This document shows positions 35,024 through 44,904 of a DNA stretch of 64,000 nucleotides, piece after piece (within the stretch, counting starts at the first letter, position 1; each line of letters opens with the position of its first letter). Made by a program: the position numbers and the translations under genes. This stretch comes from Clostridium yunnanense (GTDB taxonomy: Bacteria > Bacillota > Clostridia > Clostridiales > Clostridiaceae), in NCBI RefSeq assembly GCF_016595795.1, contig NZ_JAENHN010000071.1:111249-175248 (forward strand), in the 5' to 3' direction. The notes beneath the pieces were generated by a model that was given only the letters and a program-made list of their open reading frames with translations, ran no database searches and was not told the DNA's origin.

Positions 35024-37045
35024 CTAGTGTACTCTTTTGCTTTTTGCTTTTGCAGAATTGCTCCTGCCATTAGTGTTTTTATCTGACTTATTACCAAAGC
35101 TCTTAACATCTTTAACATGATTTTTTTCTGAAGCTCTATTATTATGTTTTGAGTTAGAGGCTTTGTTGTTATTACTATTTTTTGTACTAGAAGAATCAGC
35201 TTTATTTGTTTTTTTACCACTACTTTTATGACTTCTTTCTTTAGCTGGAGTCCAGTCTATTAGACAGTTTTTATCTTTACCTATAAGATCTTCTCTTCCA
35301 GCTTTAAGCAATGCTTTTTTAACTAGAGAGTGATTTTTAGGAACTGCAAACTGCAGTAATGCTCTCTGCATACTTTTTTCTTCTTGGGTTTTTGGGGTAT
35401 AAACATTTTCTCCGGTAAAAGGATTTACTCCAGTATAATATATTGTTGTTGATATACTTCCAGGTGTTGGGTAAAAATCTTGTACCTGTTCTGGAGTATA
35501 CCCCATCTCTTTTATATAAAGTGCTAATTCAATAGCAGCTTTTAGGTCACTTCCAGGATGGGAACTCATTAGATAAGGAACTAAAAACTGTTTCATACCT
35601 ATCTTCTCATTTACTTGGTAGTATTTCTTTACAAATCTATCATAGACTTCTCTTGTAGGTTTTCCCATTTGAGCTAATACTTTATCGCTAACATGTTCAG
35701 GAGCAACTTTTAGCTGTCCGCTTATATGATGTTTACAAAGTTCAGAGAAGAATTCGTTGTTTTTATCATGAATTAAATAATCATATCTTATTCCAGAACG
35801 TATAAATACCTTTTTAATACCTGGCAAAGTTCTAACTCGTCTAAGCACTCCTAAGTATTCGCTATGATCGGTTATAAGATTGCTACAAGGCTTTGGAAAC
35901 ATGCATTGTTTATCCTTACAAGTTCCGAACTTTTCTTGTTTTTTACAAGATTTATGCCTAAAGTTAGCAGTAGGACCACCTATATCATGTATGTATCCTT
36001 TAAAATCATCTAGAGTAGTAAGCAGTTTTGCTTCATCTACTATTGAGTCTCCACTTCTATTTTGTATTATTCTTCCTTGATGGAAAGTTAAGGCACAGAA
36101 AGAACATGAACCATAGCAGCCACGATGGCTTGTAATTGAAAACTTAACTTCATTTATTGCAGGAATTCCACCCTTTGCTTCATATATAGGATGATAGGTT
36201 CTAGTGTACGGAAGGTTATATGTTATATCCATCTCTTCTTCAGTTAAAGGAAGTTGAGGAGGATTTTGAACTAGATATCTATCTCCATGTGGTTGAATAA
36301 CAGTCTTGCCGATTATTGGGTCTTGTTCGTAAGATTCTAATTTATAGCTTTCGCCATAAGCTTCCTTACTGCTTACAGTTTCTTCAAAGGAAGGAACTAA
36401 TACATATTTACTAAGATCGCTTATATCTTTAGTTAGATAACATGTTCCTTTTACATCGGTAATCTTTTTTACATCCATACCGTAAGACAAAAGGTTAGCG
36501 ATTTGGACTATGGTCTTTTCACCCATTCCATAACTCAACAAATCAGCCTTTGAGTCTAGGAGGATACTTCTTCTTACTTTGTTATCCCAGTAATCATAGT
36601 GAGCAAATCTTCTAAGTGATGCTTCAATACCTCCAATTACTATTGGAACATCTTTAAAGGCTTCTCTTATTCTGTTGCAATAAACAATGACAGCTCTATC
36701 TGGTCTATGGTCTGCTTCACCACCGGGTGAATAGAAGTCATCTCTTCTTTTTTTCTTTGCAGCAGTATAGTGGTTTACCATAGAATCAATATTTCCTGAG
36801 TTTACTAGGAAACCATATTTTGGTCTTCCTAACTTCTTAAAATCCTCAGAATCATGCCAATTTGGTTGAGGTATTATTCCCACGGTAAAACCATTTGCTT
36901 CTAAGGTTCTTCCGATTATAGCAGTTCCAAAGGAAGGATGGTCTACATAAGCGTCGCCAGTAACTATTATAAAATCTAATTGCTCTATATTACGTCTTTT
37001 TAAATCTTCTTTACTGATAGGTAAAAATTCTTTTGATAAATTCAT
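35024..37045 (-). CDS. YgiQ-family radical SAM protein
   Basis: A 673-residue radical SAM enzyme of the YgiQ family. The Cx3Cx2C cluster motif is in [12 protein letters not shown] (about 306-317), preceded by the DUF-type N-terminal domain ([20 protein letters not shown]) and followed by a C-terminal domain with [10 protein letters not shown] and [13 protein letters not shown]. The last 70 residues are a low-complexity Lys/Ser/Asn tail rich in [17 protein letters not shown] runs. The reaction is unknown for the family. ATG at 37045 follows AAGGAGTC; an upstream extension has no RBS. Monocistronic, terminating toward 34954. Confidence 0.9.
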   Translation of the reverse strand: MNLSKEFLPISKEDLKRRNIEQLDFIIVTGDAYVDHPSFGTAIIGRTLEANGFTVGIIPQPNWHDSEDFKKLGRPKYGFLVNSGNIDSMVNHYTAAKKKRRDDFYSPGGEADHRPDRAVIVYCNRIREAFKDVPIVIGGIEASLRRFAHYDYWDNKVRRSILLDSKADLLSYGMGEKTIVQIANLLSYGMDVKKITDVKGTCYLTKDISDLSKYVLVPSFEETVSSKEAYGESYKLESYEQDPIIGKTVIQPHGDRYLVQNPPQLPLTEEEMDITYNLPYTRTYHPIYEAKGGIPAINEVKFSITSHRGCYGSCSFCALTFHQGRIIQNRSGDSIVDEAKLLTTLDDFKGYIHDIGGPTANFRHKSCKKQEKFGTCKDKQCMFPKPCSNLITDHSEYLGVLRRVRTLPGIKKVFIRSGIRYDYLIHDKNNEFFSELCKHHISGQLKVAPEHVSDKVLAQMGKPTREVYDRFVKKYYQVNEKIGMKQFLVPYLMSSHPGSDLKAAIELALYIKEMGYTPEQVQDFYPTPGSISTTIYYTGVNPFTGENVYTPKTQEEKSMQRALLQFAVPKNHSLVKKALLKAGREDLIGKDKNCLIDWTPAKERSHKSSGKKTNKADSSSTKNSNNNKASNSKHNNRASEKNHVKDVKSFGNKSDKNTNGRSNSAKAKSKRVH

Positions 37046-37447
37046 TATAAGACTCCTTAAAATTATTAAATTAGTCATTTGTTATGAGATGTCTTTAAAT
37101 TTAGGGTCTGTGCTACATTAACTCCAAATCTAAAAAGTAGTACATATAGGTAGACTAATTATAAAAAATGAAAAATATAAATCTATTTTGCATTATGTAT
37201 ATCAAATTAGTGTATTTTTATTTTTTAGTGGCATTAGCGATTTTTTCATATCACTAAGTTATATTATCATAATGCCCAATAAAATAAAAGTGGAATAAGT
37301 CAAATGGAAGAATATAAAGTAAAACGGAGAATTCCTGCGAAATTTTGTAAAAATAGATGATAAACAAATTCATATTGTAAATTTGGAGATTTTAGGTTGC
37401 ATTTTGGACCTAAAGTAATATAATATATTATAGAAAGTGAATATTTC
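37046..37447. other. Gene-free spacer before the M-box
   Basis: No coding frame with an RBS is visible. The segment at 37097-37135 (AAATTTAGGGTCTGTGCTAC) faintly resembles the left end of repeat family A but has no matching right arm. The rest is AT-rich and should hold the radical SAM promoter and the M-box promoter. Confidence 0.4.
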
Positions 37448-37449
37448 AT

Positions 37450-37622
37450 TGTTAGGTGAGGCTCCTACAAGAATGCACGCTACTGCCCGGAAACATCGAG
37501 AGATGCCAATGGGTCAACAGGTTTTATCGAAGCAAGGTATAACTTAATGTAGCTAGACCACTTGGTCTTAAGTTTTGTAGTGCTAAAACTCAACGTAATG
37601 ATATTAAGATATTAAGTTGAAT
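37450..37622 (+). promoter_or_regulatory. M-box (ykoK) magnesium riboswitch
   Basis: The aptamer landmarks occur in order: GTTAGGTGAGGCTCCTACAA, then TACTGCCCGGAAACATCGAG, AGATGCCAATGGGTCAACAG, and the closing TAATGTAGCTAGACCACTTG. Magnesium binding should favour the following terminator. It lies about 340 bases before the MgtE-like gene. Confidence 0.93.
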
Positions 37623-37625
37623 TTT

Positions 37626-37648
37626 AGAGGCCTTATAGGGCCTTTTTC
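37626..37648 (+). terminator. M-box expression-platform terminator
   Basis: AGGCC-TTATAG-GGCCT followed by TTTTT, right after the aptamer. The stem is short, so an extended pairing may be involved. Confidence 0.75.
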
Positions 37649-37705
37649 TATTTTTATGACACTAGTTATGATCTAGAATACTGATTTACTACTATACGAA
37701 AGGCT

Positions 37706-37746
37706 ATTAAAGCATAGAGATATCTCTAATGTTAATGGTTTTTTTT
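37706..37746 (+). terminator. Second terminator-like hairpin in the mgtE-like leader
   Basis: ATTAAAGCATAGAGAT pairs with ATCTCTAATGTTAAT, then GG and eight Ts. A second intrinsic-terminator structure between the M-box and the gene. Confidence 0.6.
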
Positions 37747-37960
37747 AGTAAGTTAACCTTATTGGCCTGTAATTATAATGAAGATTTAACAATAAATAAA
37801 TTGTTATCAGGGTGGTGAAATTAAATGGAGGGTGGCCCTCATAGTAGGTCGCAAAAAAAATTAAATAAAGTAATCTTCAATGAGTGGCTTCAGCGAAATT
37901 TATCATGAACCTTGTGTATGCTCTAGCTAAAGCCCTTATTGGATATTGAGGGAGGTTAGA

Positions 37961-39229
37961 ATGATGAAAAGATTGTCTGTATTTCTTTATAGTTCTATAC
38001 TAAATAAAAAGATCTACGATGAGTTTGATGATGTACTTGGTATCTTAAAGGATGTTTATGTTACTACAGAGGATGGGTATCCAAGAATTATTGGATATAA
38101 GATAAAGAGAGATGGCTCAGTATTTGATTATGAATTTAGAAACGTAGATGTTTATATAAAGGATAGCAGTAAGATAAGAATTGAGACCAGAGGAAGTAAG
38201 GAGATATTGCCAAGAAAATATACTTATTTGCTTACACAAAACCTTTTAGATAAAAAGATAGTTGATATAAACGGAAAAAAGGTAGTTAGAGTGAATGATT
38301 TAAGAATTGCAGAAATTGCAGGTGAGTATAGGGTTGTAGCTGTTGAAGCTGGTCAAATTGCAAGATATAGGAGAGTTGGATTAGAAAGCTTCGGAAAAAT
38401 GATGCTTAAGTTTATGAAACAAGAAACTACTGATCAAGCACTAATGTGGGATGATGTAGAAACGTTAGAACTAATAAATGATAGTTTACAGCTTTCGGTA
38501 CCTTATAAAAAGTTATCAAATTTACATCCAGCTGATTTGGCCGATATATTAGAAGAACTTGATGATAAGCAGAGAAAACAAGTATTTGAAAATCTGGATG
38601 ATGACTTAGTAGCTGATGCTCTCGAAGAGATAGAACCAGAGTTTAAGGGGTCTATAATAAGAGATTTAAGTGTATCAAAGACAGCAGAAATACTTGAAAA
38701 TATGCCAAATGATGAAATTGCAGATTTATTAGATGAGCTTAATGAAGAAGAAAGAGAAAAAATCTTAGTATCTTTAGAATCAGAAGATGCTGAGGAGGTA
38801 AAAGAACTATTAGGTTACGAAGATGAAACTGTTGGTAGTATAATGAATAAAGATTTTATATCCTTTAATATAGATGTCACAATTGAAGAAACTATAGATT
38901 TGTTAAGAGAGATGCAACCTGATGAGGAAGTTATGCATTCTGTATATATAACTGATGAAAATGAAAGGCTTCAAGGGGCAGTGACTATAAGACAGTTAGT
39001 TATGAATGGCAGAGAAATTAAGCTGCAGGATATAATGGATAAGAATATATTAAAATTTAAGCCTGATTTCCATATAGAGGATGCTATAGAACTCATAACT
39101 AAATATGATCTACTATCTGTTCCTGTAGTAGACGAAGATGATAAGCTTGTAGGTATGGTTTTAATTCATGATATTGTAGATGAATTTTTATTGCCTATCT
39201 GGAAAAAGAAAGCAAAAAAAGCGGTTTAA
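37961..39229 (+). CDS. Soluble MgtE-like protein: PRC-barrel, MgtE_N and CBS domains
   Basis: A 422-residue protein. N-terminal PRC-barrel-like domains (about 1-140), an MgtE_N superhelical domain (about 175-280, HPADLADILEELDDKQRKQV repeated motifs), and a pair of CBS domains (about 285-415, VGSIMNKDFIS, LQDIMDKNIL). The C-terminal transmembrane Mg2+ channel domain of MgtE is absent; the protein ends FLLPIWKKKAKKAV with no hydrophobic helices. So it resembles the cytosolic magnesium-sensing half only. The M-box leader supports a magnesium role. ATG at 37961 follows GAGGGAGG; the next ATG at 37964 is also possible. It could regulate a transporter encoded elsewhere. Confidence 0.85.
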   Translation: MMKRLSVFLYSSILNKKIYDEFDDVLGILKDVYVTTEDGYPRIIGYKIKRDGSVFDYEFRNVDVYIKDSSKIRIETRGSKEILPRKYTYLLTQNLLDKKIVDINGKKVVRVNDLRIAEIAGEYRVVAVEAGQIARYRRVGLESFGKMMLKFMKQETTDQALMWDDVETLELINDSLQLSVPYKKLSNLHPADLADILEELDDKQRKQVFENLDDDLVADALEEIEPEFKGSIIRDLSVSKTAEILENMPNDEIADLLDELNEEEREKILVSLESEDAEEVKELLGYEDETVGSIMNKDFISFNIDVTIEETIDLLREMQPDEEVMHSVYITDENERLQGAVTIRQLVMNGREIKLQDIMDKNILKFKPDFHIEDAIELITKYDLLSVPVVDEDDKLVGMVLIHDIVDEFLLPIWKKKAKKAV

Positions 39230-39347
39230 ATTTATATAAAATTATTGTTGACATTTAATGCAATTAGCATATAATGAAATTAAGACTAAACATATCAAAA
39301 TACTCAACATTAAATGCAAAGAAAAAGAAAAGTATCATAAATGAAGG

Positions 39348-39560
39348 TTTCAGAGAGGAAGAGATGGTGTGAATCTTCTACTTAGATTTTATGAGAAGTG
39401 CGCTTTGGAGCAGGTAGCTGAAAGTTTTAGTAGGCGATCCCGGGATGCCCGTTATAGCAAGAAAGCATGCTAGTGCTTATCGTGAGTGAGATCATTTTGA
39501 TCTAAGTAGAGTGGAAACGCGAATATCTTCGTCTCTAATAAGGGATGAAGTTTTTTTTAT
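39348..39560 (+). promoter_or_regulatory. T-box leader, probably tRNA-Cys specific
   Basis: Stem I begins with AGAGAGGAAGAGATGGTG. The probable specifier codon TGC is at 39399-39401, following the AGAAG side of the stem. The T-box core reads AGTAGAGTGGAAACGCG, whose TGGA would pair with an acceptor end having discriminator U, as in tRNA-Cys. A terminator follows. Uncharged tRNA-Cys should permit read-through into cysK-cysE. Confidence 0.92.
39527..39559 (+). terminator. T-box terminator
   Basis: CTTCGTCTC pairs with GGGATGAAG (one G-T) around a short loop, then eight Ts; it overlaps the antiterminator side of the T-box. Confidence 0.85.
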
Positions 39561-39707
39561 TCTTTATTCAATTAAAAGGTTGTAGATAACTAATTTTTAT
39601 ATAAGATAAAGAATAGTTATTGCAAAATAAAGAATAAAAGTCTGTGGATAAATTAAAAAATAAGATAATTAATAAAATAATAAATATAATATTTGGAGGT
39701 TAGATAT

Positions 39708-40616
39708 ATGTTATTTAATAATGCATTAGAATTGCTTGGAAACACACCAGTATTAAAAGTAAATACTTTAACAGGAGAAAATTCAGCTCAGGTATACGTG
39801 AAGCTTGAAAAGTTTAATCCAGGCGGAAGTGTTAAAGATAGAGCTGCATACGGTATGATAGAAAAAGCTGAAGCTTTAGGGCTATTAAAAGTTGGAGATA
39901 CTATAGTAGAACCTACAAGCGGTAATACTGGAATAGCATTAGCTATGATTGGAAAATTAAAAGGATATAAAGTTGTAATAGTAATGCCTGAGACAATGAG
40001 TAAGGAAAGAAGAGACTTAATAAAAGCTTATGGAGCTGAACTTGTATTAACAGAAGGCGCTAAGGGAATGAAAGGTGCTATAGCAAAGGCAGAAGAATTA
40101 GTAAAAGAAAATGGATATTTTATGCCACAACAATTCTTAAATGTAGCTAATCCAGAAAAGCACTATGCAACTACAGCTGAAGAAATACTTAAGGATTTAC
40201 CAGACATAGATGTATTTGTTGCTGGAGTTGGTACAGGCGGAACAATATCAGGTGTTGGTAAGAAATTAAAAGAATTAAAGAGTGACGTTGTAGTAGTTGC
40301 GGTTGAACCAGAAAAATCCCCAGTAATTTCAGGAGGAGCACCTGGACCACATAAGATTCAAGGTATAGGCGCAGGGTTCATTCCAGAGATATATAACAGT
40401 GCAGTAGTTGATAAAGTTGTTCAAGTTAAAGAGGAAGATTCCTTTGCAGCTGCTAGAAACTTTGGAGCTAACGAAGGCGTACTTATAGGCATATCATCAG
40501 GTGGTGCGCTTCATGTTGCTTTAGAACTGGCTAAGGAATATGGTCCAGATAAAAAAATATTAGTAGTAGCACCAGATGGAGGAGAAAAATATCTTTCAAT
40601 GGGCCTATATGAATAA
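39708..40616 (+). CDS. cysK: Cysteine synthase A (O-acetylserine sulfhydrylase)
   Basis: A 302-residue PLP enzyme joining O-acetylserine and sulfide to make cysteine. PLP lysine lies in NPGGSVKDRAA (about 34-44); the substrate loop is PTSGNTGIALA, phosphate-binding GTGGTISGVGK, and the serine loop GISSGGAL. ATG at 39708 follows TTGGAGG. Preceded by a cysteine T-box and followed after 19 bases by cysE, so O-acetylserine supply and use are co-regulated. Confidence 0.96.
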   Translation: MLFNNALELLGNTPVLKVNTLTGENSAQVYVKLEKFNPGGSVKDRAAYGMIEKAEALGLLKVGDTIVEPTSGNTGIALAMIGKLKGYKVVIVMPETMSKERRDLIKAYGAELVLTEGAKGMKGAIAKAEELVKENGYFMPQQFLNVANPEKHYATTAEEILKDLPDIDVFVAGVGTGGTISGVGKKLKELKSDVVVVAVEPEKSPVISGGAPGPHKIQGIGAGFIPEIYNSAVVDKVVQVKEEDSFAAARNFGANEGVLIGISSGGALHVALELAKEYGPDKKILVVAPDGGEKYLSMGLYE

Positions 40617-40635
40617 TATAAAGGTGTGATAATAG

Positions 40636-41217
40636 GTGTTTAAGAACCTTAGGTACGATATAAAAAAGATACTTGAAAATGATCCAGCAGCAAGAAGTTG
40701 GCTTGAAGTTTTACTACTTTATCCAAGTGTTCATGCAGTAAATGGGCACAGAGTATCTAGTTGGTTTTATAAAAGGAAGATGTTCTTTATAGCAAGATTA
40801 ATATCTCAAGTAGTAAGACTTTTTACAGGTATAGAGATACATCCAGGTGCTCAAATAGGAAGAGGTTTGTTTATAGATCATGGTATGGGAGTGGTTATCG
40901 GAGAAACTAGTGTTATAGGTAACGATGTTGTCATATATCATGGGGTTACCCTTGGAGGCACTGGAAAAGATAAAGGTAAAAGGCACCCTACAGTTGGTGA
41001 TAATGTGGTTATAGGAACAGGGGCTAAGGTTCTAGGGCCTATAAATATAGGAAATGATGTGAAAATTGGCGCTAACTCGGTGGTGCTTACAGATATACCA
41101 GCTGGTGCAACCGCTGTGGGTATACCAGCAAGATTTATTGTAAGAAATTTACCTATAATCGAGATAGAAGATTTTAGAGGTAGAAGAAAGAAAATATATA
41201 ATGATATGGTGATTTAG
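40636..41217 (+). CDS. cysE: Serine O-acetyltransferase
   Basis: A 193-residue left-handed beta-helix acetyltransferase (hexapeptide repeats [40 protein letters not shown]). The N-terminal helical part contains [20 protein letters not shown]. It makes O-acetyl-L-serine for cysK. Start is GTG at 40636 with AAGGTG upstream. It lacks the long N-terminal helical domain of the E. coli enzyme, as usual in Firmicutes. Confidence 0.95.
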   Translation: MFKNLRYDIKKILENDPAARSWLEVLLLYPSVHAVNGHRVSSWFYKRKMFFIARLISQVVRLFTGIEIHPGAQIGRGLFIDHGMGVVIGETSVIGNDVVIYHGVTLGGTGKDKGKRHPTVGDNVVIGTGAKVLGPINIGNDVKIGANSVVLTDIPAGATAVGIPARFIVRNLPIIEIEDFRGRRKKIYNDMVI

Positions 41218-41220
41218 TTT

Positions 41221-42213
41221 ATGAATCTATCAGTTGAAATAAAAAAGTTTTGTATGAATTTGGGATTAGATACTGTTGGTTTTACTAAGTGTAGAACTTT
41301 CCATGAATTAAGAGAGTTTTATACTGAAAGAAAATTACAAGGTATAGAAAATGAATTTGAAGAAACAGATATAGAAAAAAGAATAAATCCAAATCATTAT
41401 ATGAGTGAGGGGAAGACTATAATATCTATAGCTTTCCCTTATCTTCATAATGCGGATTATATAGAAAATGGATTTTCTGTTTATACTAGAGGGATGGATT
41501 ACCATACTGTAGTACATAGTTATCTAGAAAAAATAGTAGCTTTTATCAATGAATTAGGTGGAAGAGCAGTTGCATTTACAGACAGCAATACATTACCTGA
41601 AAGATATATTGCATATCTATCAGGGGTAGGGTTTATTGGTAAAAACAATATGATTATAACTGAAAAGTATGGATCATATGTTTTTTTAGGTGAAATAATA
41701 ACAGATCTGGATATTCCAGAGTCTACAAATCGTATTTTTAATGATATAAAATATTTTACTAAGTGCGGTAGTTGCGAGATTTGTTATGAAGAATGTCCTA
41801 CAAGATCAATTAATAAAAAAAAGAAGAATCCTAATATATGTATGTCTTACATAACACAGAAAAAGGAGATAGACGATAAATTTGCAAAACTAATGAATGG
41901 AAGAGTATTTGGTTGTGATAGTTGTCAAAAGAAGTGTCCGTTTAATAGAGGAAAAGAGTTTTCGCATATAAAAGAGTTTTATCCTATGAATTTTATGAAT
42001 TATGATGATGTGGATAACATAATAAGTATATCTAATTCAGACTTTAAAAGTAGTTTTAAAATAACCTCCTGTGGATGGAGAGGCAAAAATGTTTTAAGAA
42101 GGAACGCTCTTATACGGAAGGCTTTGTTCCAAAACAAGGATATTGCAAATGAAGAACTTAACTCTCCATATTTAGAGCAGTATAAACTAATGATTGAAAA
42201 GCTTAAGGAATAG
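41221..42213 (+). CDS. queG: Epoxyqueuosine reductase
   Basis: A 330-residue iron-sulfur, cobalamin-dependent enzyme for the last step of queuosine tRNA modification. The DUF1730-like N terminus (GLDTVGFTKCRTFHELREF) is followed by two [4Fe-4S] motifs: CGSCEICYEECPT (about 182-194) and CDSCQKKCP (about 239-247). It begins 4 bases after cysE without a clear RBS of its own, suggesting coupled translation. Its link to cysteine regulation may simply be operon read-through. Confidence 0.9.
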   Translation: MNLSVEIKKFCMNLGLDTVGFTKCRTFHELREFYTERKLQGIENEFEETDIEKRINPNHYMSEGKTIISIAFPYLHNADYIENGFSVYTRGMDYHTVVHSYLEKIVAFINELGGRAVAFTDSNTLPERYIAYLSGVGFIGKNNMIITEKYGSYVFLGEIITDLDIPESTNRIFNDIKYFTKCGSCEICYEECPTRSINKKKKNPNICMSYITQKKEIDDKFAKLMNGRVFGCDSCQKKCPFNRGKEFSHIKEFYPMNFMNYDDVDNIISISNSDFKSSFKITSCGWRGKNVLRRNALIRKALFQNKDIANEELNSPYLEQYKLMIEKLKE

Positions 42214-42232
42214 ATTTCAATAAGCGTTTTAC

Positions 42233-42430
42233 TAAAATTAATGTGTCACTCCTCCGATACTTTGATGAGTTTCGCAAAGAATTAATATGATTTTCTACAA
42301 TGGAATAGCTAAAATTGTATAACTCACTACGTTCGGACAATACAAAATCCTTACGCTATTCCATTTCCGAAAATCATTTAATTCTAATAGCTCACTCATA
42401 TAGTATCTCCAGTGTAACACATTAATTTTA
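42233..42430 (+). repeat. Family A palindromic repeat, copy A6
   Basis: 198 bp with arms TAAAATTAATGTGTCACT and AGTGTAACACATTAATTTTA, apical loop AACTCACTACGTTCGGAC, and inner arm GAATTAATATGATTTTC pairing with GAAAATCATTTAATTC. It sits 20 bases after queG. The arm differs from A1-A3 but stays complementary. Confidence 0.88.
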
Positions 42431-42521
42431 AGCTACTATTTTGATTGTATATATTTAAATTTACACTAAATCTAGAGGAACTAATCAATATAATTATGGG
42501 TTCATAAATGGAGGGTACAAA

Positions 42522-43157
42522 ATGAAGAAAAGCACGAAAAATATACTGGAACTACTAAAAGAACAGTATCCTGATGCTAAGTGTGAACTTGATTATGGGA
42601 CGCCATTTCAACTTCTTGTAGCTACCATACTTTCAGCTCAGACTACTGATAAAAAAGTAAACGAAGTAACGAAAGATTTGTTTGAGAAATATCCTACGGT
42701 AGATGACTTTTTGCTTATATCTCAAGAAGAATTAGAAGATAGGATAAAACAGATAGGACTTTATAGAAATAAAGCTAAAAATATAATGATGATGTGTAGG
42801 CAGCTTAAAGAAAATTTTAATGGAGAAGTACCGGATACTATGGAAGGTATAACTTCTCTTGCTGGAGCTGGTAGGAAAACTGCTAATGTAGTGCTTTCTA
42901 ATGCATTTGGAGTTCCGTCAATTGCAGTAGATACTCATGTGTTTAGAGTTTCTAATAGAATTGGCCTTGCCGATTCACAGAATGTGTATGATGTTGAGCT
43001 ACAGCTTCAAAAAGAGCTTCCAAAGAAAGAATGGTCTTTGGCTCATCATTTATTAATATTTCATGGTAGAAGATGTTGTATTGCTAGAAATCCTAAATGT
43101 GAAGTATGCCCTATAAAACATATGTGTAAGTATTATAGATGTACCACTTCGATCTAA
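42522..43157 (+). CDS. nth: Endonuclease III
   Basis: A 211-residue DNA glycosylase/AP lyase for oxidised pyrimidines. The helix-hairpin-helix GVLPK-type region reads SLAGAGRKTANVVLSNAFG with catalytic Lys, the catalytic Asp follows in AVDTHVFRVSNRIG, and the [4Fe-4S] cysteines lie in CCIARNPKCEVCPIKHMC. RBS GGAGGG. Standard length; monocistronic. Confidence 0.96.
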   Translation: MKKSTKNILELLKEQYPDAKCELDYGTPFQLLVATILSAQTTDKKVNEVTKDLFEKYPTVDDFLLISQEELEDRIKQIGLYRNKAKNIMMMCRQLKENFNGEVPDTMEGITSLAGAGRKTANVVLSNAFGVPSIAVDTHVFRVSNRIGLADSQNVYDVELQLQKELPKKEWSLAHHLLIFHGRRCCIARNPKCEVCPIKHMCKYYRCTTSI

Positions 43158-43163
43158 AAACTT

Positions 43164-43204
43164 TTTTCAAAACTCCTCTGGGTTCTGAGCGGAGAATTTG
43201 AAAA
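43164..43204 (+). other. Long imperfect hairpin downstream of nth
   Basis: TTTTCAAA-A-CTCC pairs with GGAG-A-ATTTGAAAA around TCTGGGTTCTGAGC. There is no T-tract. The real terminator lies 50 bases later. Confidence 0.45.
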
Positions 43205-43251
43205 TATAAACTTTATGAATTGGTACGTCCATATAATGGTAAAATTTAAAG

Positions 43252-43290
43252 AAAAAGCTAATGATCAGATATGGATCGTTAGCTTTTTTA
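43252..43290 (+). terminator. nth terminator
   Basis: AAAAAGCTAATGATC pairs with GATCGTTAGCTTTTT (one G-T pair) around AGATATG, then Ts. Confidence 0.85.
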
Positions 43291-43354
43291 CTGTAAAGAC
43301 CAGTTATACAAAAAAATAAAAAATTCAAGTTAGCTTAACCCAGATATTTCAATG
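43289..43354 (+). repeat. Family B repeat, copy B6
   Basis: Begins in the nth terminator T-tract: TTACTGTAAAGACCAGTTAT, then AAGTTAGCTTAACCCAGATA TTTCAATG. The 5' segment with CAGTTATACAAAAAAATAAA is shared with copy B8. Confidence 0.72.
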
Positions 43355-43615
43355 ATTCCAGAAACTTTTCAAAAAATGCTACAAAAATATACATTATTAA
43401 TAAAAATGTGATTTTTTTCTGTACTTTTATAGAGAATGTGAAGGATTTTATAAGCATTTATTTTATGCATTATTATTTAATTAAAAACCCTGATAAATTT
43501 AAATAAAAAAATACAACTATATATCGATAATTGCGATAATTAAATTTTAAAAAAATGATAATTGATAGTATAATTAATTAGTAAATTACAATTTTTATAA
43601 TAGGTGGATAATAAT

Positions 43616-44881
43616 ATGGGCTATTTTCTACATATACACAAAAAAATATCTAAATATGTAAAAATTAATACAAGGATAATTTTTTTGTTAATCATATTAT
43701 TTGCCATATCTTTAAGGGTTTTAGAAAGATATAAATTTTACAATTTTCATGAAGTGGTAGATATACTTAAGGTTGCAATAGTAATAATATCTTTATTTTT
43801 TTTGTATGCATGTTTTAAATATCTTTCATATGAAGAGAGACCAATACCTATAGCTATTTGGTTTAGTTATATGTATTTTTGTTTTGAATTTATGTTTAGA
43901 CAAGTTTTTATGAACTTAAATATAGGTGGAGCCAACAGTAATCTTATTGAAAGTATTGTTAGCTACCCATTTGCTATAGGGCTTATCTTAAGACCTATAA
44001 TTATATTGTTTGCATTAATGTATAGTAGAACTAAGCTTTTTCAGACAAGGAACAAAAATAGGTTACTGCTTTTAATTGGATTAGTGCTAGGAATATGTAC
44101 CACTTTCGTGGATATCTATATAATATTGCCTCGATGCTTGAATTTGTCTGAGCAAAAAATTGTAATAACATATATAAATACTTTGTTAGTAAATTCATTT
44201 GTGGTCATAATTTCAATAATATATAACATAAACAATAGAGAAGATTTTTCAAATTTATTGATATATTCAACTTTGCTGCCTATCTTTGCAAAGTATTATG
44301 CCTACTATTCGCAGGTGCAAAATTCAGTCTTTATAGTTGCGGCTGAAGTTGTCATGCTCTCTTTACTAATTACTGGGACAGTCTATTTGAAGATTTCATC
44401 TAAGAGATTAATAAGTGAAAAGTCCGATTTGGTTAGGGATTGTTATACAAATAATAGTATAATAAATAAAGTTTCTATAGATGAAAAGGTTGGAAATATG
44501 ATGAAAAGTTATTCGAAAAACGTTGATAGCTTTATCCAGTCATATATGGATATTGAAGATAATTTACAAGAAATATTATTTTTAGTAGATGTATATGGAA
44601 GAATAAATTACGCATCAAAAAGATTCTACTCGCTATCTGAACTTGAAGAAGAGCGGGTAGTTGGAGCTAGTTTTTTTACTATAACTCATCCGGAAGAAAT
44701 ATTAAAAGCTAGGGTGCTCATTAACTTAGAAAAAAGCCACACTACACCTATAGTTCATAGAATAAGAAAGAATAATGGAAAATATATTCTTGCTGAGTCA
44801 ATTGCTGATTTCATTTTTGAAGAAGGTAATATCATGGGCAAGATTATTGTATCAAGAGATATAAGTAATGAAAATCTATAA
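43616..44881 (+). CDS. Membrane PAS-domain protein without kinase domain
   Basis: A 421-residue protein: about seven or eight membrane helices in residues 15-265 and one PAS domain near the C terminus (about 305-421, ILFLVDVYGRINYASKRFY, GKIIVSRDISN). It stops where a histidine kinase HisKA domain would be expected. The arrangement looks like the sensory half of a clostridial membrane kinase. ATG at 43616 follows AGGTGG; a GTG 12 bases earlier overlaps that site. The next gene, 23 bases later, is a complete kinase with a similar layout, so the two may act together. Confidence 0.82.
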   Translation: MGYFLHIHKKISKYVKINTRIIFLLIILFAISLRVLERYKFYNFHEVVDILKVAIVIISLFFLYACFKYLSYEERPIPIAIWFSYMYFCFEFMFRQVFMNLNIGGANSNLIESIVSYPFAIGLILRPIIILFALMYSRTKLFQTRNKNRLLLLIGLVLGICTTFVDIYIILPRCLNLSEQKIVITYINTLLVNSFVVIISIIYNINNREDFSNLLIYSTLLPIFAKYYAYYSQVQNSVFIVAAEVVMLSLLITGTVYLKISSKRLISEKSDLVRDCYTNNSIINKVSIDEKVGNMMKSYSKNVDSFIQSYMDIEDNLQEILFLVDVYGRINYASKRFYSLSELEEERVVGASFFTITHPEEILKARVLINLEKSHTTPIVHRIRKNNGKYILAESIADFIFEEGNIMGKIIVSRDISNENL

Positions 44882-44904
44882 ATTATTATGGAAGGATAAC
44901 AAGT

